A DNA stretch of 64,000 bases, taken from Flabesymbios commensalis (Eukaryota > Annelida > Polychaeta > Terebellida > Flabelligeridae). The DNA lies in the NCBI GenBank assembly GCA_964017125.1, contig OZ024903.1, positions 111,649,255 through 111,713,254 on the forward strand, read 5' to 3'. Made by a program: the position numbers and the translations under genes. The notes beneath the pieces were generated by a model. That model had not been told where the DNA came from. It did not search any database and saw only the letters and a program-made list of their open reading frames with translations. Below are positions 22,486-33,729 of this stretch, one piece after another (within the stretch, counting starts at the first letter, position 1; each line of letters starts with the position of its first letter).

Positions 22486-23515
22486 GGGGAGACCGGGGCT
22501 AACTGGGACACTTTTATCATTTATCGCCCTGGGGCAGACAATAATAGAGTTAGAGATTCAAAACAATCATTCAAACTGGGTGTGATATTTGTTATTGTCA
22601 CAAGGGCCTTTAATAAATGACAACTAAAACCTATACATATTTGGTGAATTAAAAAAAAAAAATTATGTCCCAGTTTGCCCCGTATACGGGGCTAAGTAGG
22701 ACAAGGCCAGGGGCTAACTGCGACACTCCTAAAATTTCAGAAATTTAGGATATATAGAGATTAAACAAGGTATACTGCATCCTGTGATGATTCCAAATAG
22801 TGTGAAGGGGGTGAGCTATAAATAAACATATATATGCCGTTTAAACACAAAGGTTTAAAGTGCAACAAAATAATGCGCAGAAAATAACAGCTGATCCCCG
22901 ATGCACTATAGGCCTAATGTGTTGATACTACGTAACACCCACATTGTGTCCATCCCCAATACATACAATCTAAAGTAGGCCTAACAAATGTTAATTGAGT
23001 TGTGCAAACATATATTTAGGTCACATGTCAGTACCCACAGGGGTTAAGTGGGCCACAATGCTCTATTACAACTGGGGCAAACTGGGACACACCGGGGCTA
23101 ACTGGGACTGTCGCAGTTAGCCCCGCCAGAATTGTCCTAGTTAGCCCCGGGTTGACCTTTTATGAAAAATATGACCTGGCATGTGGGTATGGTACAGCAT
23201 CGAACATCTATTAATTGTAAATTAGGCAGTAAATATAAGTGTTTTCAGTGATATATTTCAGTATAATACAACTATAGTAATTTAAGTTTTATAAGATTCG
23301 TAATTGAGACGTGAAAAATTACTTGAAAGGCAAAAAAATACATTTAGTTTTGCCTGCTCACACAACTCTGCTAGTTCCACTGGGATTGTAGTTCAAGTGG
23401 AAGGGGGTATCCCTCCATTCTTGAAAACGAGGACACTGATATTGTCATATCATGGAATTTCCGATTAGAGGCCTGTCCGAGCTAGCCCCTTGTCTCAGTT
23501 AGCCCCGGTCTCCCC
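22486..23515. mobile_element. 1.03-kb TIR element of GGGGCTAACTGGGACA type
   Basis: The left end GGGGAGACCGGGGCTAACTG is matched by the right-end inverse CAGTTAGCCCCGGTCTCCCC, both flanked by TA. The interior repeats degenerate CTAACTGGGACA words in both orientations (near 22,680, 22,710, 23,085 and 23,110). There is no transposase. The TA flank would suit a Tc1/mariner-like target, but the family is uncertain. Confidence 0.7.
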
Positions 23516-25750
23516 TACTAACATGAAAAAATTCCGTTTTGCGAATGTGAGCTCACAAAAAATATCATGGCGTTTCCTAGCTGACTGACTTGACAAAGGA
23601 TTCATTAATGATTTCGAGTGTAATTTCATGTATTTAATTAGCTATATTATATGCCAGGACAGAAGTATGCATTCTACTAAAGATTGTAGATAATGCTGTT
23701 TTGGGGTATGCCTGAACAACTAAAGACAGTTGTGGATCCAGGAATTGACAGACGACGAGGATACACAATTTTTTTCACAATAATTTATATAAACGACAGC
23801 TGGCACATCCAGCCTCCTATATGCTCTAGATGGTCCTGGGGCATGCCCCCCCCCCCCCACCTGAATAAAATGAAATCTAAGGCTTAAAATGATGCATTAT
23901 AGAGCATATATTTAGGCCAATATCTGTTCTTTATTTAGGTAATTATTCATGTTGCCCAAATAGTGGCACGTAATTTTTTGCCACACTTCTAGCCTTTACC
24001 GTAACAATATTGCTTCAGATGCAATATTAAGTCAAACAAACTAGAAGGGGAATTTGATACATGTATGCGTCAATTGTATGCCTCCGCCATCACATGAGGC
24101 CTATGTAGGCTTACTCTATCAACTCTCCCCCCTGACCTGGAGTTTTCTGAGATATCGTAATGACAATATTTGATAACAAAAAAGCTCAAGATCACTATAT
24201 TCGAATTTGAGATACAGTTTTATCAGTTCTATCAATTGTATGGATACTAAAGCGATACAAATTGTATGAACCAAGATTTTTCATCAAATCGTGATGACAA
24301 ACGTTTTCCTTTATTAGTTATTGGCCTTGAAAAATAGGTAAATGTCACCCATCTTTGAACTTAACCTTGAGTTTCATCATATGAATCACTGGTATTAATA
24401 TGGAAGTAATAGGGCCTACAAATTGTAGGTGTGGGGCTTTCGTGACGACAACCATTTTCCTTTACAATATTTTTATTGTACGACTACATTTAGAAAGGGG
24501 TATGATAGACATAAGAAATCAGGTGGCTGATGAAGTCTAAATTCATTATGCGCTATTCTGTCCCTCATTTTAGACCTAAGATGAGCTTAAGAGAAGTCAT
24601 TCATTGCGCCAAGAAGAACGAACGTGATTCGATACATTCGTAGATCCGAATCCTATTCTAGAGGCCTACGTACTCAGTTACTGCCTAAATCAGTTGGTTG
24701 GGATCAATGACTTTTGCACCTAAAGTAGACAATAAATCATTCTGCTGAAAAAATAGACTACTGCGCAGCGAATTCTTGCATTGTGCCAGGAAATATCTGC
24801 AGGGATTTTGACCTTGCGGGGGTCGATTGAGATTGGTCTTTATCTTAACCCAGGTGAATTTTTTATTAAGAATAAGGCATCAATTGAAATTCCATGGGGG
24901 GGGGGAGGGTGTAGCTGCCCATCAGCCCCATCCGCAGTCCACAGCCCCGATCTGAGATGACACATTTTAAATTTAATTTAACCACAAACTTACCACACGA
25001 TTTCCAGAAACAAGAGTCTATGAGACAAGAAGATACCTTTAAGTATTAAGCGTTATAATTAAACCGTTTTTAGGCACAAAAATCACAATGGATAGGTCTG
25101 TGTCGTAATAACACGATGCATGTATGGGCGATGTAGGCCTATATAATAAGGGAACTCAACCTTATATTATTACCTCACCTCATAATTATACGTCATTAAA
25201 CGGTTTGGTAAATTTTCCAATCAGTCACAATGGTAACTAAGTGTAAAATAAATGTCCAATATTACCCTAGCAAAACACGAGACAAATGTCAATACAAATG
25301 TTCTCATAAATTGAAAGTATTTTTTAGTGACAGAAACGGTATAGAGCCTATAACGACATTCCTGAAGTTTCAATTATGTCGATTAGTGGAGGAAGAAATC
25401 TGAAAATTGACGTTATTTAAGGAGTTAGTTGACACTTAAATTCCTAGGGACAAATAATATATCGCTGCAAATGTATGAACGTCAAGTTTTACGAAGCATG
25501 AACAGTTTTTGCGGCAAGTGGTCGAGTTTTTCATAAAACGTGCATATGTGACGTCATGTCGTGATGGTTGTGACGTCACTTTTTCACCAATTTCTACTGG
25601 ATATTTATAAAGGTGGATCATTTATCAGCTGCCTAGGGGGCCATCAACGATATTTTAATTGTGACATGTTGTATGAAATAGTAATTCCGTCATAGTTATG
25701 AATTATGAACATATGTATACAAAAAACATAAATAGACATCTCATACATAT
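23516..25750. other. Gene-poor AT-rich stretch
   Basis: No exon could be supported here. It holds a fragment of a GGATCC-type MITE with a C12 tract (about 23,729-23,870), a G13 tract near 24,897 and a TGACGTCA-bearing segment near 25,550. Short open frames look random. Confidence 0.5.
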
Positions 25751-25839
25751 CTTAGTCCCGCTTTCCATGTAAGCAGAAACGTGCGCGAGTACACGCGCGA
25801 GGAAACGCGCACAGACATTAAACTAGTGCGAGTGTTTCC

Positions 25840-26226
25840 ATGCTAGCGCGTTTCAGCGAGCGTCTTGGGGGTTCCAGTGGAATTCCACATGGCGTGACGT
25901 CATTCCCGCAAGCTTTAAAATGGAAAGTGGAAGTCTGGAACATGCAAATGTTACTCTGTTATAAGTATAGAATGCAGCGGAATCGACATCGCATAATGCA
26001 GATAGTTAGAGCCACCCACATATTCTGGGTGCGCAAAATTCTGAGGAGGAGAGAAGAAAAAGGTGCCTATCTGGTGAGGGAGCTACAGTTGGATCCCGAA
26101 AATCACCATCAATTGGCCTACTTCCGAATGTTGATTAACCTTTTGACTGCTACTGCTCAAAATGAAATAAAAGAAACGCTCCGCGGTATAGGCCCTAGGT
26201 TGATTCTGTTATACCACGCTATATGA
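25840..26226 (+). pseudogene. Harbinger transposase N-terminal fragment
   Basis: A 128-residue frame. Residues around 62-95 contain FWVRKILRRREEKGAYLVRE followed by LQLDP and YFRM, the hallmark N-terminal block of PIF/Harbinger transposases (FWV, RRREE.GAY, DP, FRM), and GPRL follows near residue 118. The frame ends there, before any of the DDE catalytic region. The full protein is usually about 350-400 residues, so this is a truncated remnant. The first ~55 residues may not be coding. Confidence 0.75.
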
Positions 26227-26515
26227 CGAGCTTGTCATACCGCGGTATATGACGATCTTGTTATACCCCGGTGGCCTATATGACGATCTTGTTATACCGC
26301 AGTAGCCTATTAATGATTCTGTATTCTGTAATCCGCGGTATGGACCAAGGTTGATTCTGTAATACCACATATATGACGATCTTGTTATACAGCGGTATGA
26401 CGATCTTGTTATACCGCGGAGGCCTATTTGACGATCCTGTTACACCCCGTGATGATGATTCTGTTATACTGCAGTATTTGAGCGGTATGTGATCATCATG
26501 CTACAGCGGTATAGA
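26185..26515. repeat. Short tandem block of TATACCGCGGTAT words
   Basis: Units of roughly 30-45 bp repeat TATGACGATCTTGTTATACC with GCGGTAT palindromes at irregular spacing (about ten units). It begins directly at the end of the transposase frame and may have replaced the rest of the gene. Confidence 0.8.
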
Positions 26516-26814
26516 AATAGGCCATATTAGTTTTATGTAAATAAATAGAATTATTTTAGTTGATTAAAGTGGACCACTATGCAATCATCGTCGGTATGTG
26601 CTCATTTAAACGGAGGGGACTATTTAGCGCCAATACCCTAATTCAGGAATGGCACGTAACGTTAGATCTTTTGATGATAGTTCCTGTTTTACAAATCGCC
26701 TGTGCGATGTTATGCTTGTGCAAGATCACAGCAAGGAGGACAATAACAATAGATTGCGTGTATGTAACCAATTTACCAAGTAGGCCTACACCTTTTCTTT
26801 ATTCACCGCTGACA

Positions 26815-26930
26815 CATTCCAGCGAACACGACACGTTGAAACAATGCTGTTTTAAAGTTGGCACAACGTCTTCGACGGTCGCCCAACATTAAACATCATT
26901 GTTTGAGCGTGTCGTGTTTGCTGGTGAACT
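26815..26930. mobile_element. Palindrome family A element inside the Harbinger element
   Basis: CCAGCGAACACGACACGTTG pairs with GTGTCGTGTTTGCTGG. The centre has AAAGTTGGCACAACGTCTTC and CGCCCAACATTAAA. This is the most complete copy of the family A ends. Confidence 0.65.
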
Positions 26931-27964
26931 GTTTGGCCGGCCGTCTCTGTACATTTAATTAAAATTAACAGTAGGCCACTGGAGCTTAACAGATCTCACA
27001 TTGTGACGGCGAGTTATACCACATATCTTGCCCACTCTAATCTACAATGCCGGTGATTAAAGCACAATGCCGGGCCAATCTCACAAATACAAATACTTGT
27101 GCAAGCACGCAAAAATGCATTGTGACCTCATGAATGATACATTCTGTGAAGCGAGATAATTCCATCCTGCAGTCTTCAGAAGTATTAGTTCTCACTCAAC
27201 AACAACTAGGTTTTCTGTCATGATAGATAATTCTTGCAAATCTCGTCGATTTTCAAAGCCTCGTGAATAATTAAATTATACGATACAAAGCCTATCTTCC
27301 ATTATACCTGTCAATCAGTTTAAAGAATAGACCTACACCTAATTTGTGCACGCAATAGAGCAGCGCATATGTGCTATTAAAGCTTCTACAGGCCTACTAC
27401 TAGTCTAATCACGCCTTGTGTGATCCCATAGCGTGCACAGGGTCGGTGTAGATCCTTTCCAACTGACATCCCGGCCTATTGCGCACTTTAATCTGTTCAC
27501 TATACATGGAGTGTTTTCACGGAGCACAATACACGGAAAATACCCCACTGCGTGACGACACACTGGCTGGATGACTCTTTGATCGCGCACGAGTGTCAAG
27601 ACGTGCGTGTTTCAATCGATCCTTTTTTCCCGCGCGCGTTTAGCACGCGCGCTGAAACGCGTTTATGCAAACGGTACACATTGTTTGTATTAAAGTAACT
27701 TTCCAGTAGGCAGACACGCGCGCGTTTCTGCTCACATGGAAAGCGGGCCTTAGATAGAAGTAATAGACGACAGGGAGTTTTTGACAACAATCTTTTGAAT
27801 ATAAGCTTATATATTTTTATGAATTTATTGATGAATTTATGTGATTTCTTCTGAAAATCTTTTGTTTTGTGTGGTACATTATATATTGCCATTGTATTCT
27901 AGTTATTAGGCCTACTTTAGTCAGGAGATCACTTTTGGGAGAGATAATAGGCTAAATTTCCCAC

Positions 27965-28565
27965 CTCTACCCCTTGGGCAAAGGGAGCCAGGGCAAAGGG
28001 GGGCAGGCAATTTCAATACAAAGACCATACAGCATGGCCCCCTTTGCCCTCTAACTTACAATGGGTAGATATTTCACACACTAATCCCAGTGAACGAAAG
28101 TATTTAGTATATTACTTAGTACTTAGTATGTCCAACAAAGCATGTCACCATATACATCAAATGAAAGGTTTTTATCATATCTGTTTTATCAGGCTTACTT
28201 CAATGTACTTGTGTATCAAAAAAATAAAAAGTACCAAGGTGGGGACAACCTGCGTGCAGGGTGTACTTCCATAGAGTGAGAACGAATACAACTGAAGTCT
28301 CTACAGGGTGGGTGGGGGTGGCCCCCTTTGCTCAATGCGCTGGCCCCCTTTGCCCAAGTTATTGGGCAAAGGGGGCCACTTTGAGAGCAAATCTATTTGG
28401 CTTACAATTAAAATAAGGTATCCTTGAAACACTATGTGAGTCTCTTATATGTATCTACATTGCATGTACCTAACATGGAACAGTCATTCGTTTTAAAATA
28501 GTTCGAATATTCTTCTTAAATACCATTGAAACGTTAAGTGGCCCCCTTTGCCCGCCCTTCCCTTA
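27965..28565. mobile_element. TIR element with GGGCAAAGGGGGCCA words
   Basis: CCCTTGGGCAAAGGGAGCC at the left and GTGGCCCCCTTTGCCCGCCC at the right are inverse. Several inner copies (28,035, 28,320, 28,345, 28,365) repeat the word in both orientations. The short open frame inside is not protein-like. The organisation parallels that of the element at 22,486-23,515. Confidence 0.55.
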
Positions 28566-28569
28566 GTCA

Positions 28570-29420
28570 TTTTCAATTTATGTATCCCAGATTGATACAA
28601 GTTTTAAATTTAGCACAGAGCAAGGTTTTGACAGACTAAATACAATTTTGGTCTCAACCTAAAAAATTTGCGGGTTAATAAATTCAAAATGGCCGCCAAA
28701 TTGGCCGCCATCAAGAAATGAGAATTTCAAAACTTTACAAATAAAAGTCCCAAAGAATCATATAATACCTCGTTTTGTAGTGTTTTCGCGTCACGAAACA
28801 GTTCGGGAGGGATTTGTTTTGTACAAGGTCAATGTCACCCAAAAAAGTCCATTTCACAGTCAAATATGACTTAAAATGAAAAAAAGGAAAAATCATAGTC
28901 AATCTAAACGTATTTATTAAATTTATTTGTTTTTCCATTCTCGTATTATATATAGTTCATTTCTTAGTCACCCTGTCTCAGAGTGAGGCGAGAGCATGTA
29001 CCATAGCAAACACAGAGAGCCGAACAAACAAATCCCCAAATACAACAAGAACAGTTGCCTACACAACGCTTCTGGCCCTTCCATACTTAAAACATATATC
29101 AACACTAAATTAAATAAAATCTAAAGGTAATATTTCTGATAAACGTCACAGTATTTTACTGTATTACATCTAACCTTTATCTTATAAATTACCTGCTACA
29201 TCATTTTCCCATCATTTTCCCATCATTTACTGTATCACACATACATACAATCATTTCTATATAGCTGGAATTGGTGACGTTATTGTCAGCTTTAAATGAC
29301 GTCGCGTCAGTTTTCAAACACATTATTTGATCATTGCCGAAACGTACCAGCGCGACGACGTACGCGAGCCCGATAGGCATCGCGCCCATTTTCAAAACTG
29401 TTACATTTTCATCACGCCAG
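28570..29420. other. No gene recognised
   Basis: An AAATGGCCGCCAAATTGGCC palindrome lies at 28,688. A CG-rich segment starts near 29,275 and resumes after the SINE (29,745-29,870), suggesting one GC-rich element split by the SINE insertion. No exon could be supported. Confidence 0.4.
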
Positions 29421-29424
29421 TTGT

Positions 29425-29735
29425 AGCAATGGAATGAATCGGGCTTTAGGCCACCTTTGTCCACATATAGGCAAAACTGGGCCAGGAGAACCTCCTGAGG
29501 GTGGTGAGATGACACTGTCCTCCAGACACAGGATTCGAAATTCGAGCCCTGGCGGTCTGAGGCCGAGCACGCTACCTCTCGGTCACGTAGGCTCCCCACA
29601 ATACTGAGTTTTACACGTGGATGGGGGAGAAACATTTTTGTTTCTTTCAAACCGCCAAGACCGGGAACCAAACCCCGAACTCTAGCGTGAAAGGCAGCGG
29701 TGCCAACCACTACCCTAGGGCCCCCGCCCGCCGGC
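29425..29735 (-). mobile_element. Dimeric tRNA-derived SINE
   Basis: This near full-length copy runs from the 5' tRNA-like head at the right (GGGTAGTGGTTGGCACCGCT, GGGGTTTGGTTCCCGG) through the second tRNA-like unit (GAGAGGTAGCGTGCTCGG, GGGCTCGAATTTCGAATCC) to the AAAGCCCGATTCATTCC body at the left. A 220-codon minus-strand frame over this region reflects the SINE and its GC-rich flank, not a gene. Confidence 0.8.
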
Positions 29736-29974
29736 TGTCGCGCCTCACATGTCGCGTTGGTCGTCGAGTTGGTGTGTGGACAGTCATGTAATTTTCGCGT
29801 CAGTCGTCGCGTCACTCGCCACGTGCCTAATCGCGCTGACGTTCGTGTTGGTGTGTTTTGCACTTAAAGTGGAGTAATGTAAATAACCCTATATATTATT
29901 TTAACCATCAGTCTGTTCTCTTTCAATATAAAACATAGCGGGAAGCTCGGCAGAATGGACTCTGAGTTTGAACC

Positions 29975-30420
29975 ATCACTGTAGTTGTTGGAGGAAATGA
30001 CTGCTACTCAGACAGATTGATCCCGGACATAATCAAAAATTATGATAAACTCATCAAGAAAGCAAAATCTATGTGCCAGGGAAGAGTGACTATGTCCAGT
30101 ATGTGCCCACGACTTGATACTATAGACGTCCAAAGAAAAATACAGCCTTAATAAATCTGTGCGACACACATAGCTGCAGATTTGTCAACAATGACAATTT
30201 CTTCAAGCTGGCTGACAAGACGGTAAACGACTCCCTATTGATGAGAGATAGAGTACATCTGACCTGGCAACCCAGTAATAAATTAGCACTAAATCTGAAG
30301 CCTAAAACAACTGAAAAATGTGTGTCGCTGTACAGATCAAGAGGTAGACCAAGACAGACTAGATATGCCAGTAACTACAGGCGCTCTGATGTAAACCAAA
30401 CCAGGCCGACAGAGAGATAA
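29975..30420 (+). pseudogene. LINE ORF1 remnant with esterase-like domain
   Basis: The frame at 29,983 reads VVVGGNDCYSDRLIPDII, which contains the GxND block III of SGNH hydrolases. Near 30,250 a second frame gives DRVHLTWQ..NKLALNL, the block V DxxH. Between them lies VTMSSMCPRLDTIDVQ. Such esterase-like ORF1 proteins are known from CR1/L2-type LINEs. Stops and a frame change separate the blocks. Confidence 0.65.
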
Positions 30421-30592
30421 TACAATGGATTAAAACATTCCCAGAAAGATGAACGACAAAACCACTATTACAGACATGATTCCTACCATCACAGAAGTAG
30501 CCAGAGCAGAGAAGACCACCAGATACTGGTAAAAACACTAGACATGACACCAATAACCGTCAATGTGACCACTGCTGGCAATTTAAATGTGA

Positions 30593-31723
30593 ATGCTACT
30601 GAAAACTACTGGAGGAAAAAGGAAATCAGACATAGGCCTCATGCCGTCAAATGTTAAACAACATTCTAGTAGAAAAACTTACATGGATGATAACAAAATA
30701 GACAATAGTGACACAAATAATATAAAAATGAAACACTGCAACACCAAGACTGAAATATATAATCGAAAACAAAACAAAGGAGTGAATATTGGACATTTAA
30801 ACATATGAAGCTTATTGAAAAAAATAAATGAAATTAAGATTTTAATACATCAGAATAGTTTTGACATTCTAGCTATATCTGAAACATGGTTATCGGACAA
30901 AATACCAAATGAACTTGTAAATATACCTGGTTTTAATGTATATAGAAAGGATAGACCGAGTCATGGTGGGGGTGTTTTAATATATATAAAGGAGACTTTA
31001 CCTCATACATATTGTCCAGATCTCACCAATTTTAATAATACTGAAGTGGTCTGGGTTAGGATTGATAATAAATCTTCCCCTTCTTTTTATGTATCATGTG
31101 TATATAACCCCAAAGCGGACGATGAGAACTATTACCAATGCATCTTAAATAATTTTGAAAATGTTTTAGCAAAGAATAAGGAAATTGTTATCCTTGGTGA
31201 CTTAAACATTAACTACATCTTAGACGAAAATTTATGTGAAAATCAAGCTAACTTTATAGAAACACTCCTTTGTTGCAAACAATTGATAGTTGAACCTACT
31301 CGTGTTACACAATCATCTCAGTCAGTCATTGATCATATATATACCACGATGCCTCACAACCACTTGGATCACGGGATACTGAAATATACTCTTAGTGATC
31401 ATTACTTTATATTTACAACTCTGAAATTTAGGCGCCAAGCTTCTCCTCCAAAATTTATTCACAAAAAAGATTACAATGGAATAAATATAAATGATTTTAT
31501 TCGCGATTTAATGGATATTGGACTATATAGTGGTGTTATTGATGCTAAATCAACATCTGATGCCTGGAGAGATTGGTCAAATGCATTTAATACAGTGGTT
31601 AGCAAACATGTCAAAATTAAAGAAATTAGAGTCAAAGATAGGACAAATCCATGGATGACCAACGAAATTTTAGCCTTTATATATAAACGTGATTATACTC
31701 ACCGCATGGCATGGCCGCATTAG
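30593..31723 (+). pseudogene. LINE ORF2 endonuclease region
   Basis: The open frame from 30,593 contains VNIGHLNI and then a TGA at 30,806-30,808, in the place where Arg (CGA) is normal (HLNIRSL), a typical CpG decay. The same frame goes on through LAISETWL, HGGGVLIYI, VILGDLNIN and SDHYFI, the conserved blocks of an AP-type endonuclease (E of SETW, D/N of GDLN, SDH). It ends at 31,723 after a frame change near 31,700. Confidence 0.85.
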
Positions 31724-33353
31724 CTCTTCTGACAAAATGAATGAATATAAAAAACTGAGAAATTTGGTCATCTCAACAATTCGAAACTCGCAAAGATCCT
31801 ATTATAAGAAAACAATCACAGCCAATAAATCCTGTGACATTTGGAGAGCAGTAAACACTTTGCGTCCGTTGGAAATAAACTGTGTAGTAAATTTAGTGAA
31901 AATGATGAAAATGATGAAATTGCCATCTGAAGCCAATGTTGATATTCTAGGCTATGATTCTTGTATTCTCAAACTTAGCAGTGAGATTATCTGTAGCAGT
32001 CTAACAATCTTATTTAATATGTCTCTTTGTAATGGAGAAATTCCAAATGACCAATTTTTGGATTTGGGCATATTCCAAAATTATTTGAAAAATTAGTTGA
32101 CTCTCAATTGAGAGAATATTTACAATCTCACTCTTTCATTACACATTCCCAGTCAGCTTTCATGAAACTCCATTCAACCCAGACGCTTTGCATAATGTGA
32201 TTGGATATGTGCTTGACAATATTAACCAAAATAAAATCAATGGTATTTGTATGTTTGATCTTGCTAAATGTTTTGACACAATTGATCACAAATTACTTTT
32301 AAAAACATTAAGCAAATATGGCCTTAATGGCACTGAATTATAATGGTTTACAAATTATCTCAATGAACGAACTCAAGTTGTTACCATAAATGGTAAAATG
32401 TCTAATACAAAACTCATTGACAAAGGTGTGCCACAGGGATCTATACTTGGTCCTCTGCTTTTTATTACTTTTATTAATGATTTTCCCTCATGTCTATCTA
32501 TTTTATCCTCATGCCTTCTGTAATATTTTTGCTGATGATACTATGATAGGTGTTAGTGATAAATCTATAACAAAAATACAGCAACTACTTCAGAATGCTG
32601 TAAATGAAGCTAATAAATGGTTTGGACAAAATAAGTTAACTTTAAACATAAACAAGTGTAATGTACTAATTATATCTAACAAAAATATAGTAGACAGCAT
32701 AGATATTTTTATAAATGGTGTTAAGTTACCCTTTGTTAAGTCCGCTAAATATCTTGGTGTAGAAATAGATAGTAAATTATCCTGGTCTAACCATATAGAT
32801 GGATTGTGTAAGAAATTGTCTTCGCAACTTTATATCTTAAGAAGGTTGAAACAACGGGTGATATTAATTGTGTTTACTACGGTATATTTCAGAGTATTAT
32901 TGATTATTGTATCACTGTATGGGGCTCTGCTGCACAAAAATATTTTAAAAAATTACAAAATAGAGCAGCACGACTTCTTGCACAAAACTTTGACTGGAAC
33001 ATTCGTGGTATAGATATTGTGAGAGGTCTAGGGTGGCAGAATGTTAAAGAAAGATATTTTTTTTTATCATGTTGTCTCACTTATAAATCTCTAAATAATC
33101 TAGCTCCTTATTACTTATCTGATCTTTTTTCCTCCGTTTCTGAATAGCATACTGTTTCAACACGTAATGCAACAAGTAATACTCTACAGCAGCCCAGGTG
33201 TAATAATTCTTTATATAAATCATCTTTAAGTGTGAATGGGTCTAGACTTTGGAATAAGCTACCTTCAGAAATAAGAAATAAGAAGACATTTTCTGCTTTC
33301 AAATATAACCTTAAACTATATATGGCTAATAATCAAACCATTACTCAATCATA
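31689..33353 (+). pseudogene. LINE ORF2 reverse transcriptase and C-terminal region
   Basis: A linker (31,740-32,090) leads to QSAFMKLHSTQT, MFDLAKCFDTIDH (RT motif A), GVPQGSILGPLLF near 32,425 (motif B) and FADDT near 32,527 (motif C), then LGVEIDSKLSWSNHI and LYILRRLK. The end region has RLWNKLPSEIR.KTFSAFK and stops at 33,351-33,353. At least four frame changes or stops interrupt it. Confidence 0.85.
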
Positions 33354-33729
33354 GTTAGGGCTGCAATAACTGTACATGTCTTATCGCTTTCTCCAATTTT
33401 TGTAGGTTTTTGTTGGAGTTTTAGTGTGTGGACATTTGTGTTTTCTTTTCTTTTCACTTTGCTATAAATGTACATGTATATACATTTGTAAACCTATTCA
33501 ATTAACGCAAAGGCATATATCATCGGATTATGATCTAAAATGTCTAATGTACCTTCTATTTTCGTTATTGTAACTATTGTACATAATATGATAATTATTG
33601 TTTAAATATGTGTTTTCACTTTTTATGCAAATACCTGTCATAAAACACGGCACATATGCAAAATAGCCAAAGGCTAATAATGTTTTTACCCTGTATAAAT
33701 ATGTTTGAATAAATAAATAAATAAATAGA

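Larger units (their letters stand above)
25755..27749 (+). mobile_element. PIF/Harbinger-type DNA transposon, internally deleted
   Basis: The ends are CCCGCTTTCCATGTAAGCAG and, inverted at the right, CCCGCTTTCCATGTGAGCAG. Both are flanked by TTA, the 3-bp target duplication of this superfamily. CG-rich sequences full of CGCGCG lie just inside each end. An N-terminal transposase fragment is the only coding part recognised. A ~330-bp tandem block and a family A palindrome occupy much of the rest. The catalytic DDE region was not found, so the copy is probably non-autonomous. Confidence 0.85.
29940..33728 (+). mobile_element. Jockey-superfamily LINE (CR1/L2/Daphne-like), 5' truncated
   Basis: Order of parts: ORF1 remnant with an SGNH/GDSL-esterase-like domain (about 29,975-30,420), ORF2 with an apurinic-type endonuclease (about 30,780-31,720), reverse transcriptase (about 32,090-33,000), a C-terminal region to 33,353, a 3' UTR and an AATAAATAAATAAATA tail ending near 33,728. 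ORF2 is interrupted by stops and frame changes, so the copy cannot act by itself. The 5' end lacks a promoter or ORF1 start. Confidence 0.9.

Noticed and set aside
29201-29863. 220-codon minus-strand protein
   Set aside because: The frame runs through the dimeric SINE and its GC-rich flanks; the same peptide occurs at other SINE copies (8,278-8,529).
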